From positions 1 through 36,938 of the forward strand of contig CAIRSA010000115.1 of NCBI GenBank assembly GCA_903881085.1: a stretch of DNA of 36,938 bases, read 5' to 3'. Positions within the stretch are counted from its first letter, which is position 1. Each line of letters starts with the position of its first letter. A model generated the notes under the pieces. That model had not been told where the DNA came from. It saw nothing but the letters and a program-made list of their open reading frames with translations, and did no database searches. The translations under genes were made by a program, and so were the position numbers. This document shows positions 1 through 7,801 of this stretch, in pieces. Source of the stretch: an uncultured Acidobacteriia bacterium. GTDB lineage: Bacteria > Acidobacteriota > Terriglobia > Bryobacterales > Bryobacteraceae.

Positions 1-14
1 AAAGCTCAAAAGTT

Positions 15-130
<116 letters not shown>

Positions 131-139
131 TTAAAAGAA

Positions 140-180
140 GCACAAACGCCCCGGCCAGAAATGGTCCGGGGCGTTTGTGC
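140..180 (+). terminator. Hairpin B, copy 1 (rRNA operon terminator)
   Basis: A perfect 15-bp stem pairs 140-154 with 166-180. CCA and TGG at 155-157 and 162-164 extend it with one bulged T and a GAAA loop. No long T tract follows, but the stem ends in a T-rich strand. Its place just after the 5S gene suggests it ends the rRNA transcript. Related hairpins recur at about 1131-1173, 15115-15154 and 15909-15949. Confidence 0.75.
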
Positions 181-253
181 GATTGGGGTGCGGATTTTAA
201 AAAACGATTGCCACCAATAAACGCCGATGGGCAGTCATCGTGATGTGAACCCC

Positions 254-285
254 TTGCACTCGGGCGGTTGTAAATACATAATGTA
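254..285 (+). promoter_or_regulatory. Predicted brnTA promoter with overlapping palindrome
   Basis: TTGCAC at 254-259 and CATAAT at 277-282 are separated by 17 nt, a good sigma-70-type promoter. The -10 box lies inside the perfect palindrome TACATAATGTA at 275-285. BrnA-type antitoxins are known to repress their own operon, so this palindrome is a plausible operator. That role is an inference. Confidence 0.6.
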
Positions 286-296
286 AATAGGATCAT

Positions 297-638
297 ATGA
301 AATACGCTTGGGATCCGCGCAAGAACCGGAAGAATCTTTTAGTTCATGGGATTTCGTTAGACGTCGCGATTCGGATCTTTGAAGGTCCCACGCTGGAACG
401 TCTCGATGACAGGTTTGAATATGGTGAGGTCCGGATTTACCCAATCGGCGTCGTGAACGGTATCGAGATCACCGCGATCTATACGGAGGTTTCGGGAACC
501 GAGCGGCGGATTATTTCAGCATGGAGGGCAGAGCGTCATGAAAGAGAAGCATACTGGCAAAATATCGGGGAAGCAGAGTGCCACGGATTGGAATCGCCTT
601 CGTTCACTAAGCAGCGAGGAGATCAGGATTGGTATTAG
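297..638 (+). CDS. brnT: BrnT family type II toxin
   Basis: This is a predicted ribonuclease toxin of the BrnT family, which cleaves RNA to halt translation until neutralised by BrnA. The N-terminus shows the family pattern of W-D-x-x-K-x-x-x-N-x-x-x-H-G-(V/I)-S (MKYAWDPRKNRKNLLVHGIS), followed by DD, GE-R and the RIISA motif near residue 80. The start ATG follows AGGA at 289-292, and a promoter lies 15 nt further up. Typical BrnT proteins are about 90 residues. This one has 113 because its end runs about 100 nt into brnA, and the last 20 or so residues do not look like the family. It lies between two 5S rRNA copies. The family call is secure; activity is not known. Confidence 0.88.
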   Translation: MKYAWDPRKNRKNLLVHGISLDVAIRIFEGPTLERLDDRFEYGEVRIYPIGVVNGIEITAIYTEVSGTERRIISAWRAERHEREAYWQNIGEAECHGLESPSFTKQRGDQDWY

Positions 639-828
639 CGACGATCCGGAGGCGCATGCCACAGACGCAAAATTCTGGCAGAAAGCGCAGGTCGTTTTGC
701 CTCGGCCTAAAGAGACGGTTACAATTCGTCTGGATGCGGATTTGATTGAATGGCTGAGGCTCGAAAAGGGTTACCAGACTCGGATTAACGCAGTTCTGAG
801 AACTTATATGGAAGCCAAGCGGCCGTAG
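538..828 (+). CDS. brnA: BrnA family antitoxin
   Basis: This is the antitoxin partner of BrnT, which binds the toxin and usually represses the operon. The C-terminal half carries the family signature TVTIRLDADLIEWL followed by GYQTRINAVLRTYMEA, the ribbon-helix-helix-type DNA-binding region. The N-terminal half has the usual TDW...L..EEI segment that contacts the toxin. The start at 538 is supported by GGAGGG at 523-528, 9 nt upstream, and by family length (96 residues). It overlaps the end of brnT by 101 nt, longer than usual in these operons. The gene stops 38 nt before the second 5S-like copy. Confidence 0.9.
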   Translation: MKEKHTGKISGKQSATDWNRLRSLSSEEIRIGISDDPEAHATDAKFWQKAQVVLPRPKETVTIRLDADLIEWLRLEKGYQTRINAVLRTYMEAKRP

Positions 829-866
829 TCCCGCCGGTCATTACTGGCTGTTGCGACCTCACTTCT

Positions 867-979
<113 letters not shown>

Positions 980-989
980 ATTAACAAAT

Positions 990-1014
990 AGCCCGCTGGC
1001 AACAGCGGGCTTTT
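990..1014 (+). terminator. Hairpin A, copy 1 (rho-independent terminator)
   Basis: AGCCCGCTG at 990-998 pairs perfectly with CAGCGGGCT at 1003-1011 across a GCAA tetraloop (GNRA type), followed by TTTT. This is a textbook intrinsic terminator. Near-identical versions occur at 14958-14996 and 15799-15823, always after a 5S fragment. Confidence 0.85.
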
Positions 1015-1020
1015 CCTATT

Positions 1021-1175
1021 TCAGTAGGCCCCGCCTTCGCCAAGGCTTCCGCCTTCGCTAAAGCTACGGCGGATCTGTGATCGGCGGGCGGCGCATGAAG
1101 CGCCGGAGTTGACCTCACCCGATTAAAAGAAGCAAAAACACCAGGGCCAGCAATGGTCCTGGGCGTTTGAGCGTT
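1021..1175. repeat. Composite repeat: GC-rich palindromic segment, 5S tail remnant, degenerate hairpin B
   Basis: The segment starts with a GC-rich palindromic stretch (CCCCGCCTTCGCCAAGGC near 1029-1046) and ends in CGGCGG-type complements near 1056-1090. A short degraded 5S tail follows (GGAGT at 1105-1109, CCCGATT at 1118-1124). Last comes a decayed hairpin B at about 1131-1173. The same order of parts recurs at 15001-15154 and, shortened, at 15831-15949. No coding potential is evident. Confidence 0.75.
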
Positions 1176-1263
1176 TGGGGCTAAGCTGCTGATGCACAGA
1201 CCACGGCTCAATTCACACACGCTTGAATCTATTTGAATCTTAACCAGATCTCACTGTCTGGCG

Positions 1264-1279
1264 ACTGTTGCGCAACAGT
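1264..1279. promoter_or_regulatory. Palindromic operator candidate upstream of TonB receptor 1
   Basis: ACTGTTGCGCAACAGT is a perfect 16-bp palindrome. Its core TGTTGCGCAACA (1266-1277) has 54 nt between it and the receptor start codon. The second receptor has TGTTACGTAACA at exactly the same spacing, and both sites are followed 14-15 nt later by TTTGCT. The shared form TGTTRCGYAACA suggests a dimeric regulator site. The obvious candidate regulator is one of the local winged-helix proteins, but this is untested. Confidence 0.65.
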
Positions 1280-1331
1280 TCTAGACAAGCTTTTGCTCGC
1301 TGTTTTCTTCGCCTATGCGTAATATCCTGTT

Positions 1332-4300
1332 ATGCCAACACTCGCCGTTTGTGCTCCGTTGCACCGGTCCCTTTCTTCATGTACCAAGCTGTGCCTTCTT
1401 GGATTCGTGTTCCTATCAGGTCTCTGCGCACAAAACGCACAGATTACTGGACGCGTCTCAGACCCCACGGGGGCTCCTGTTCCCGGCGCGAAGCTGACCC
1501 TTCACAATGGCGACACCGGTGTCGAGCGCAGAATTGAGACCAATGGAGAGGGGTATTACGCGTTAGCCTTGCTCGTTCGCGGACACTATACCTTGTCCGC
1601 TGAAAAGACCGGGTTCCAGGTTGCTAAGCGCTCCGACGTTGTTCTGGACGAAGGACAAGTGGCGCGGCTGGACTTCGATCTGAAACTCGGCAAGGTCGGT
1701 GAAACAGTGGAAGTCTCCGGTGCAGCCCCACTGCTCGAAACGGAAAACGCCTCGATCAGCGCCGTGGTTACTAACCAGAAGGTTGTAGATCTGCCTCTCA
1801 TGAACCGGAACATCATGGGCCTTACAGCACTGCTGCCGGGAGTGCGGCCGACGGCAAATCTTGGGGGCATGTCCAGATCGGCGCTGGGAAGTTTTGCGGC
1901 CTCCATCGGCGGTGGCGCGCCAAGCGCCAACAATCCCATGGTGGACGGCGTCGCAGCGGACGAGTTTGAAAGCGGCTCAATCACGATCAGCCTTTCGGTC
2001 GACGCCACAGAAGAGTTCCGGATCATCGCCCACAATGCCGCCGCCGAATTCGGGCACACTGGAGGGGGGGTAGTGAACATCGTGAGCAAAGCTGGCTCTA
2101 ATGACTTCCACGGATCGCTGTTTGAGTTCTTTCGTAATCGTCTGCTGAACGCCAACGATTTCTTCGCCAACCGTGCCGGGATCACCCGCCCAGGGTTCAG
2201 CTACAACAACTACGGCCTGGCCATCGGCGGACCGATACTCCTGCCGAATGTATATAACGGAAAGAATAAAACATTTTTCTTCTTCAATTGGGAGGGGTTT
2301 AACCAGCGGACTCCAGGCCAGACGATTCGATCAGTTCCTACCAGTCTGCAGCGAAGCGGCGATTTCTCCCAGACTCTGAGCGCCCAAGGGCAACTCATCA
2401 CCATCTACGACCCGACCACGACCCGCCCGGATCCTTCGCACCCTGGCTCATACATTCGCGATCCGTTCTCCGGAAACGTGATTCCCGCAAACCGTCTAAG
2501 CCCCGTAGCTGTAAAAAGTATCGCCTATTTTCCCGCTGCAAATCAGGCTGGCACCCGTTTCGCGCAGGCCAACAACTTCTTTGCTCTGGCCTCGCAGCCG
2601 ATCGATAAGAACATCACCGGAACCCGCGTGGACCATTACTTTACCCCCAATCGCCGAATCTTTGCTAGATACACACGCGATACCACGCCGCAAGGAGTGC
2701 CTAATTTCTACGGAAACGTGGCCGAATCAAACACTTCCGATCTTATCTTCATACGTAATAGCGCGGTTCTGAGTTACATGGAGACGCTGGGTCCTGCCCT
2801 GCTCTTTGACGCGCGAATCGGATGGAATGACTATGAGACGCCGCGTAACAACCGCAGCCTAGGATTCGACCTGTCAACCCTCGGCCTGCCCGCCTCTTTG
2901 AACAGCCAGGTTCAACAGAGAATTTTCCCGCGATTCAACATAGCGGACGTCTCCACCCTTGGCTCCGATCCTGGCGACCAGATTAACAAGAACAATAGCA
3001 CTTATACAGCCGGGGGAGCATTGACCTGGGTACATGGCACGCATATAAGTAAGTTCGGAAGCGAAGCAAGGCTTTATCGGGGCTTTAACTCGCAACTGAG
3101 TGGCGATGTTCTGACGTTCAATATCGATCGGGGCTTCACGCAAGGCCCTAATCCCAATGTCGCAGCGGCCACTGCCGGTTTCGGTGTCGCCACTTTCCTG
3201 CTCGGTTCGCCGTCGAGCGGAAATGCGACGCGGGCGGCGGCAGTTACTTATAGTGAGCGTTACTTTGCATTGTATGCGCAAGATGACTGGAAACTAACGC
3301 CCCGGCTCACCGTAAACGCCGGCGTGCGATGGGACTACCAGTCCCCGTTTGTCGATCGTTTCGATGCCATTACAAATTTCGACCCGAACGCGTCGTATAA
3401 CTTGAACGGTGTCCCACTCATTGGCGGCCTTGCTTACCCGGCGACAAATGGGTTGCCCCGCGGCGATCGAGACCAGCGGTGGCGGGATTTTTCGCCGAGG
3501 CTCGGCATCTCGTATCAGCTCGCTCCGAAGACAGTAGTCAGGGCGGCTTACGGGCTCTACTTTCTTCCGGTCACCGGCAATGGGGCGCGTCTGGGGCAAA
3601 CCGGATTCTCGCTTAACAGTGCCATGACAACATCGTTGGACGGAGGTCTGACTCCCTCGGGCTCTCTCTCCAACCCATATCCTTCCGGGATCGCTGTTCC
3701 GGTGGGATCCGCTCAAGGTTTGGCCACTGGCCTAGGTACCTCCGTCTCTGCAAATCGGCGTTCGCTTTGGGGTGGATACAGTGAACAGTGGAGCTTCAAC
3801 ATGCAAAGAGAATTTGCCGGGAAATGGCTACTTGAAGCTGGTTATAGCGGCAATCGAGGGGTCTCACTTCCGGTTTCTTACTCCTATCGCCACCTTCCGC
3901 AGCAAGCGCTTCAGCTCGGATCACAACTACAGCAACTTTCGGCCAATCCATATGCTCGCGTAATCACAACCGGGCCGCTCAGCGTGCCGCAGGTAACACA
4001 GGCGACATTACTGCAGTTCTACCCTCAATACCTTGGCGCTAGCGGGCTTGAGAATTGGGGCGATTCCATATATCATGCTCTCACTGCAAGATTCGAAAGG
4101 CGATTTTCTTCCGGCTTGTCCGTGCTGGCAGCATACACGTATTCGAAAACGATTGACAATATGCTGAAAGGCGCATTTGCCGCGAGTGGTTCCAATAGCG
4201 TAGTTAATTGGGACAATCTGCGGGCAGAGCGGGCAATTTCCACAATCGATCTTCCGCAACGTTTCGTACTCTCCACCAGCTATGCGCTGTCTTTGGGCGG

Positions 4301-4769
4301 CACGAGCAATCGGATAGTCAAGCAGATAGTCTCCGGCTGGCAGATCAACGGAATATTGACACTGCAAAGCGGAGACCCGATCGCCGTGTCCCAAAACACG
4401 CCTACCCTTGGAAGTTTCCGTCCAAACGCTGTTGGCGATCCAACCAATCAGGACCCGACAATTGATCACTGGCTGAATCTTCAGGCGTTCACCCCAGCTG
4501 GTCCTTTCACATACGGGAATGCGCCGCGCAACCTGCCAAAGACGCGCACAGATAATTTCAAAAACCTGGATTTTTCAATACTGCGGACATTTCCTATCCA
4601 GGAACGATTCCGGCTGCAGTTCCGCGGTGAGGCGCAGAACCTCACCAATACGCCGACGTTTGGGACGCCGGCTTCCAACATCAGCGCCTCGAATTTCGGC
4701 ACAATTACCTCAGTGAGCGGATACAGCGCTCCCCGTCAAATTCAACTCGGCCTGAAATTGACTTTTTGA
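1332..4769 (+). CDS. TonB-dependent receptor, Oar-like, with carboxypeptidase-regulatory domain (receptor 1)
   Basis: This is a predicted outer-membrane receptor that imports a ligand using TonB energy. A signal peptide ends near residue 33 (hydrophobic LCLLGFVFLSGLCAQ). A carboxypeptidase-regulatory (Cna-B-like) domain follows at about 36-115, starting QITGRVSDPTGAPVPGAKLT. A plug domain spans about 125-260 (VVDLPLMNRN, SIGGGAPSANN, HTGGGVVNIVSKAG). A long beta-barrel ends in the aromatic residue of LKLTF, as outer-membrane proteins do. The start has no clear ribosome-binding site, but it keeps the same distance to the upstream palindrome as in receptor 2. The next gene starts 1 nt after the stop, so the two are probably co-transcribed. 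The ligand is unknown. Confidence 0.92.
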   Translation: MPTLAVCAPLHRSLSSCTKLCLLGFVFLSGLCAQNAQITGRVSDPTGAPVPGAKLTLHNGDTGVERRIETNGEGYYALALLVRGHYTLSAEKTGFQVAKRSDVVLDEGQVARLDFDLKLGKVGETVEVSGAAPLLETENASISAVVTNQKVVDLPLMNRNIMGLTALLPGVRPTANLGGMSRSALGSFAASIGGGAPSANNPMVDGVAADEFESGSITISLSVDATEEFRIIAHNAAAEFGHTGGGVVNIVSKAGSNDFHGSLFEFFRNRLLNANDFFANRAGITRPGFSYNNYGLAIGGPILLPNVYNGKNKTFFFFNWEGFNQRTPGQTIRSVPTSLQRSGDFSQTLSAQGQLITIYDPTTTRPDPSHPGSYIRDPFSGNVIPANRLSPVAVKSIAYFPAANQAGTRFAQANNFFALASQPIDKNITGTRVDHYFTPNRRIFARYTRDTTPQGVPNFYGNVAESNTSDLIFIRNSAVLSYMETLGPALLFDARIGWNDYETPRNNRSLGFDLSTLGLPASLNSQVQQRIFPRFNIADVSTLGSDPGDQINKNNSTYTAGGALTWVHGTHISKFGSEARLYRGFNSQLSGDVLTFNIDRGFTQGPNPNVAAATAGFGVATFLLGSPSSGNATRAAAVTYSERYFALYAQDDWKLTPRLTVNAGVRWDYQSPFVDRFDAITNFDPNASYNLNGVPLIGGLAYPATNGLPRGDRDQRWRDFSPRLGISYQLAPKTVVRAAYGLYFLPVTGNGARLGQTGFSLNSAMTTSLDGGLTPSGSLSNPYPSGIAVPVGSAQGLATGLGTSVSANRRSLWGGYSEQWSFNMQREFAGKWLLEAGYSGNRGVSLPVSYSYRHLPQQALQLGSQLQQLSANPYARVITTGPLSVPQVTQATLLQFYPQYLGASGLENWGDSIYHALTARFERRFSSGLSVLAAYTYSKTIDNMLKGAFAASGSNSVVNWDNLRAERAISTIDLPQRFVLSTSYALSLGGTSNRIVKQIVSGWQINGILTLQSGDPIAVSQNTPTLGSFRPNAVGDPTNQDPTIDHWLNLQAFTPAGPFTYGNAPRNLPKTRTDNFKNLDFSILRTFPIQERFRLQFRGEAQNLTNTPTFGTPASNISASNFGTITSVSGYSAPRQIQLGLKLTF

Positions 4770-4770
4770 T

Positions 4771-6378
4771 ATGGACAATCTGACGCGCAGGAGTGTTCTG
4801 CAAATGATGCCGGGTGCGGCGCTGGCCTCCCAGGCCGGCGCCAATCCCGGGACTCGCTTCGCGGATGTCGTGGTCTACGGCGGGACCGCTGCAGGGGTGA
4901 TTGCGGCGGTGCAGGTGTCCCGATTGGGGAAGAGGGTACTGCTTTTGGCTCCGGAGCGCCAAGTGGGCGGAATTTCGGTAGATGGCTTGGGAGCCAGCGA
5001 CATCAATAATCATTGGTTTCAGAACGATTATGCGGTTGGCGGCTTGGCTCGTGAATTCTACCTTCGGGTTGGTAGAAAATATGGCAGCGCAGCACCGGTA
5101 TATCGCTTTGAATCGAGTGTGGCCGAGAGCGTGTTTGAGGATCTGTTGCGCGAGGCCTCCGTCGCTATCGTCAGAGGCGTGCGCTTGCGAGAGCCTCTTC
5201 CATCCGCAGTGGATTGGGGAGGGCAGGTAAAGCGGGTACGGGCGATCCGGATGGAGTCGGGCGAAACCTTCTCCGGTTCGATATTCATTGATGCCACCAT
5301 GGAAGGAGACCTGTTAGCAGCGGCCAGAATCACCACAGCCTCCGGCCGCGAAGGTAATTCGCTCTACGGGGAGACGACGAATGGAATCCGCGGCGTGAAC
5401 GACTTCCACCAGTTCACGGAACGGGTTGATCCGTACCGGATCCCAGGTGATCCTTCGAGCGGACTGATTCCCACTATAAAGGACGAGTCGCTCGGTGAAC
5501 CGGGCGCCGCGGATCGCCGCATCATGGGGTTTGGGTTTCGCCTCTGTTTAACACGCGAGACAAGCAATCACCTCCCTATCGGTAAACCTTCCGGTTACGA
5601 TCCGGGCCTGTATGAGGTTTACCGCCGTTATGCTCTTGCCGGCGGCAAATTGCCGTTTCCTGCCGCCCGTTTGCCAAATGGCAAGACCGACCTGAATGGC
5701 GGCCTGTACGGCATGAACCATGACTGGCCAGAAGGCAGCTATGCAACAAGGAAACGCATTTTCGACGAGCACAAGCAATTTACTCATGGCCTTGTATGGT
5801 TCATGGCAAACGATCCAAAATTGCCGGAATCGGTGCGCTCCGAGTGGAGAGGCTGGGGCCTGTGCCAGGATGAATTCAGTGACAACAATGGCTGGCCAAG
5901 GCAACTATATGTCCGCTGCGGAAGGCGGCTGGTATCCGATTATATGATTACTGAGCACCATACGCTCAGTATCAATCCTGAACCAGTTGCAGATCCCGTT
6001 GCGGTGGCCTTCTGGCCACCGGATTTGCACGCTGTCCGCTGTATTGTTCGCGATGGCGCGGCTTACAACGAAGGTTATGTGTTTCACACTAAGGGCTGGG
6101 GCCCTTTCGGAATCTCCTACCGCGCATTGACGCCAAGGGAGGATCAGGCATTGAACATTCTGACGCCTACATGCCCTTCGTCCAGCTATGTCGCTTACGG
6201 CGCAATTCGCCTCGAGTGGACATTCATGGCCCTTGGTCAGGCCGCGGCGACGGCTGCCGCGACTGCGTTGGAACAGCAGTGCGCGGTCCAAGCGATCAAA
6301 TACAAAACGTTAAAGGAACGTCTTCTGAAAGACGACCAGGTGTTGACTCTCAATCTGGTCCCGGCAATAGAGAAGTAA
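4771..6378 (+). CDS. FAD-dependent oxidoreductase, Tat-type signal (FAD_oxidored family)
   Basis: This is a flavoprotein of the FAD_oxidored (PF12831-like) family. Residues 6-10 (TRRSV) and the hydrophobic stretch after them look like a twin-arginine signal, so the folded enzyme is probably exported to the periplasm. The dinucleotide fold starts near residue 33 (VVVYGGTAAGVIAAVQVSRL), with the family's GGIS...G segment after it and FIDATMEGDLL near residue 174. The gene begins 1 nt after receptor 1 and lies 50 nt before regulator 1, suggesting one operon. The substrate cannot be read from the sequence. Members of this family often sit in polysaccharide- or sugar-use loci, so an oxidised sugar substrate is a guess. 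Confidence 0.85.
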   Translation: MDNLTRRSVLQMMPGAALASQAGANPGTRFADVVVYGGTAAGVIAAVQVSRLGKRVLLLAPERQVGGISVDGLGASDINNHWFQNDYAVGGLAREFYLRVGRKYGSAAPVYRFESSVAESVFEDLLREASVAIVRGVRLREPLPSAVDWGGQVKRVRAIRMESGETFSGSIFIDATMEGDLLAAARITTASGREGNSLYGETTNGIRGVNDFHQFTERVDPYRIPGDPSSGLIPTIKDESLGEPGAADRRIMGFGFRLCLTRETSNHLPIGKPSGYDPGLYEVYRRYALAGGKLPFPAARLPNGKTDLNGGLYGMNHDWPEGSYATRKRIFDEHKQFTHGLVWFMANDPKLPESVRSEWRGWGLCQDEFSDNNGWPRQLYVRCGRRLVSDYMITEHHTLSINPEPVADPVAVAFWPPDLHAVRCIVRDGAAYNEGYVFHTKGWGPFGISYRALTPREDQALNILTPTCPSSSYVAYGAIRLEWTFMALGQAAATAAATALEQQCAVQAIKYKTLKERLLKDDQVLTLNLVPAIEK

Positions 6379-6428
6379 AGACTCGCCAGGGGGATGTTAT
6401 ATACTGAGGACAGTTCATCGAGTGACAC

Positions 6429-7739
6429 ATGGCAATCTTGAGCGCTGCAGAAAAACTGGCTGCTCTTAATCAGGTTCTCTCTAGCCGAACATTTCACAAA
6501 TCAGACCTTCTCATTAAGTTTCTGAAGTACGTCTGCGAAAAAGAGATCGCCGGAGAGACGGACCGTCTTTCGGAGTATTGGATCGCAACTGAAGCGCTCG
6601 GAAGAGGCAAAGACTTTTCCCCGGATCGCGACTCTTCCGTCCGTAGCCGTGCTCATGCCCTACGGAAAAAACTCGAAGCTTGCTACCGCGATGAACTCAA
6701 CAGCGCTGAAGTAAAGATTGTTCTGCCCAAGGGCGCCTACGTACCCGAATTTGTCGCGCCGGAACCTGGGGAGAGCAAGTTCCCACCTGAGGTTGCACCT
6801 TCGGCGGCAGTTCGCTTTGGGCGATCCAATCATCGGTTACTGCTAGCATTCTTGGCTGGGGTTGCCATAACGCTCGCCGCAACAACCGTCATTCACTCAG
6901 CCGGTGGCGTGGATGCGAAGCGAGTTGCACTTCCTGACGTATTGGCACGAGCCTGGGGGCCGCTACTAGACAAAGATTCCGAAGTGCTCGTTGTAGTAGC
7001 TGTTGCCAAACAGCTATGGGTGCGCGACATCGCCGGATCCTCGATCCCCAAGAACGGAAGATGGTATCCCGAAATTCGACCGGGTGAACTGCTTCCACAA
7101 TGGTTTTTTGGTATGTCGCACCCTCCAGACCACTCTTCCTTGCTGTTACATCCCAACTCAGGTTCTCCATTATGGGGCGACACGGCAGGAGCGCTTGTTG
7201 CTGTGAAGACTCTGACTGGCTATGGCATCCGTCATCAGGTGCTGCCGGAACGGGTGCTTCAGGCATACGCGCTTCGGGACCGCAACGTCCTGCTTATCGG
7301 CAACCCTGAATATAGTCCCGCCATACAAGCTTTGTTGCGGGATGCTCCATTTTCAGTGAGCTATGATCCGAAATCCCCTTGGGAATCTGCCAGTGCTCTA
7401 GTGAACCGAAACCCCGCAGCCGGAGAAGCCCCGGTTTTCAAACGCGATCGCGTTGAGGATTGTTACGGTCTGATCACAGTAACTGGAAGTAGGGTCGGTG
7501 GGTCTGGAGAAAACCGACCCAGCCGGCAAGTCGCCTTCTCCGGTCTTACTTCGGCAGGAACGCAGGCTGCGGTGGAGTATTTCTCCTCGCCGAACTCCTT
7601 GACGGAGTTGCTGAAGCATCTCGGTGGTGGAGAGAATAAGGCTCTACCTCGGTCGTATCAGGTTGTGGTGCACGCAACCATCGAAGGGAATCTTCCGCTT
7701 CGCTACACATACAAGACGCATCGGGTCCTTGCGGAATAG
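6429..7739 (+). CDS. Membrane-anchored winged-helix transcriptional regulator (regulator 1)
   Basis: This is a predicted one-component regulator with its DNA-binding domain in the cytoplasm and a sensor outside. Residues 8-108 form a winged-helix domain of the kind common in Acidobacteriota. It has the segment SSVRSRAHALRKKLEACY as probable recognition helix and VKIVLPKGAYVPEF as the wing. One membrane helix spans about 136-155 (LLLAFLAGVAITLA). The remaining 280 residues form an unrecognised extracytoplasmic domain with conserved blocks (AWGPLL, RWYPEIRPGE, GSPLWGD, LPERVLQAYALR, GNPEYS). The topology resembles ToxR/CadC, although the winged-helix family differs. A close paralogue lies at 10052-11365. 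The start lacks a strong ribosome-binding site. Confidence 0.8.
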   Translation: MAILSAAEKLAALNQVLSSRTFHKSDLLIKFLKYVCEKEIAGETDRLSEYWIATEALGRGKDFSPDRDSSVRSRAHALRKKLEACYRDELNSAEVKIVLPKGAYVPEFVAPEPGESKFPPEVAPSAAVRFGRSNHRLLLAFLAGVAITLAATTVIHSAGGVDAKRVALPDVLARAWGPLLDKDSEVLVVVAVAKQLWVRDIAGSSIPKNGRWYPEIRPGELLPQWFFGMSHPPDHSSLLLHPNSGSPLWGDTAGALVAVKTLTGYGIRHQVLPERVLQAYALRDRNVLLIGNPEYSPAIQALLRDAPFSVSYDPKSPWESASALVNRNPAAGEAPVFKRDRVEDCYGLITVTGSRVGGSGENRPSRQVAFSGLTSAGTQAAVEYFSSPNSLTELLKHLGGGENKALPRSYQVVVHATIEGNLPLRYTYKTHRVLAE

Positions 7740-7801
7740 TGCGGGGTGGGATGGCTGTTCAGAACTGACTTCATGCCTCGGTGTTGAAATTCGTCCTTTG
7801 T

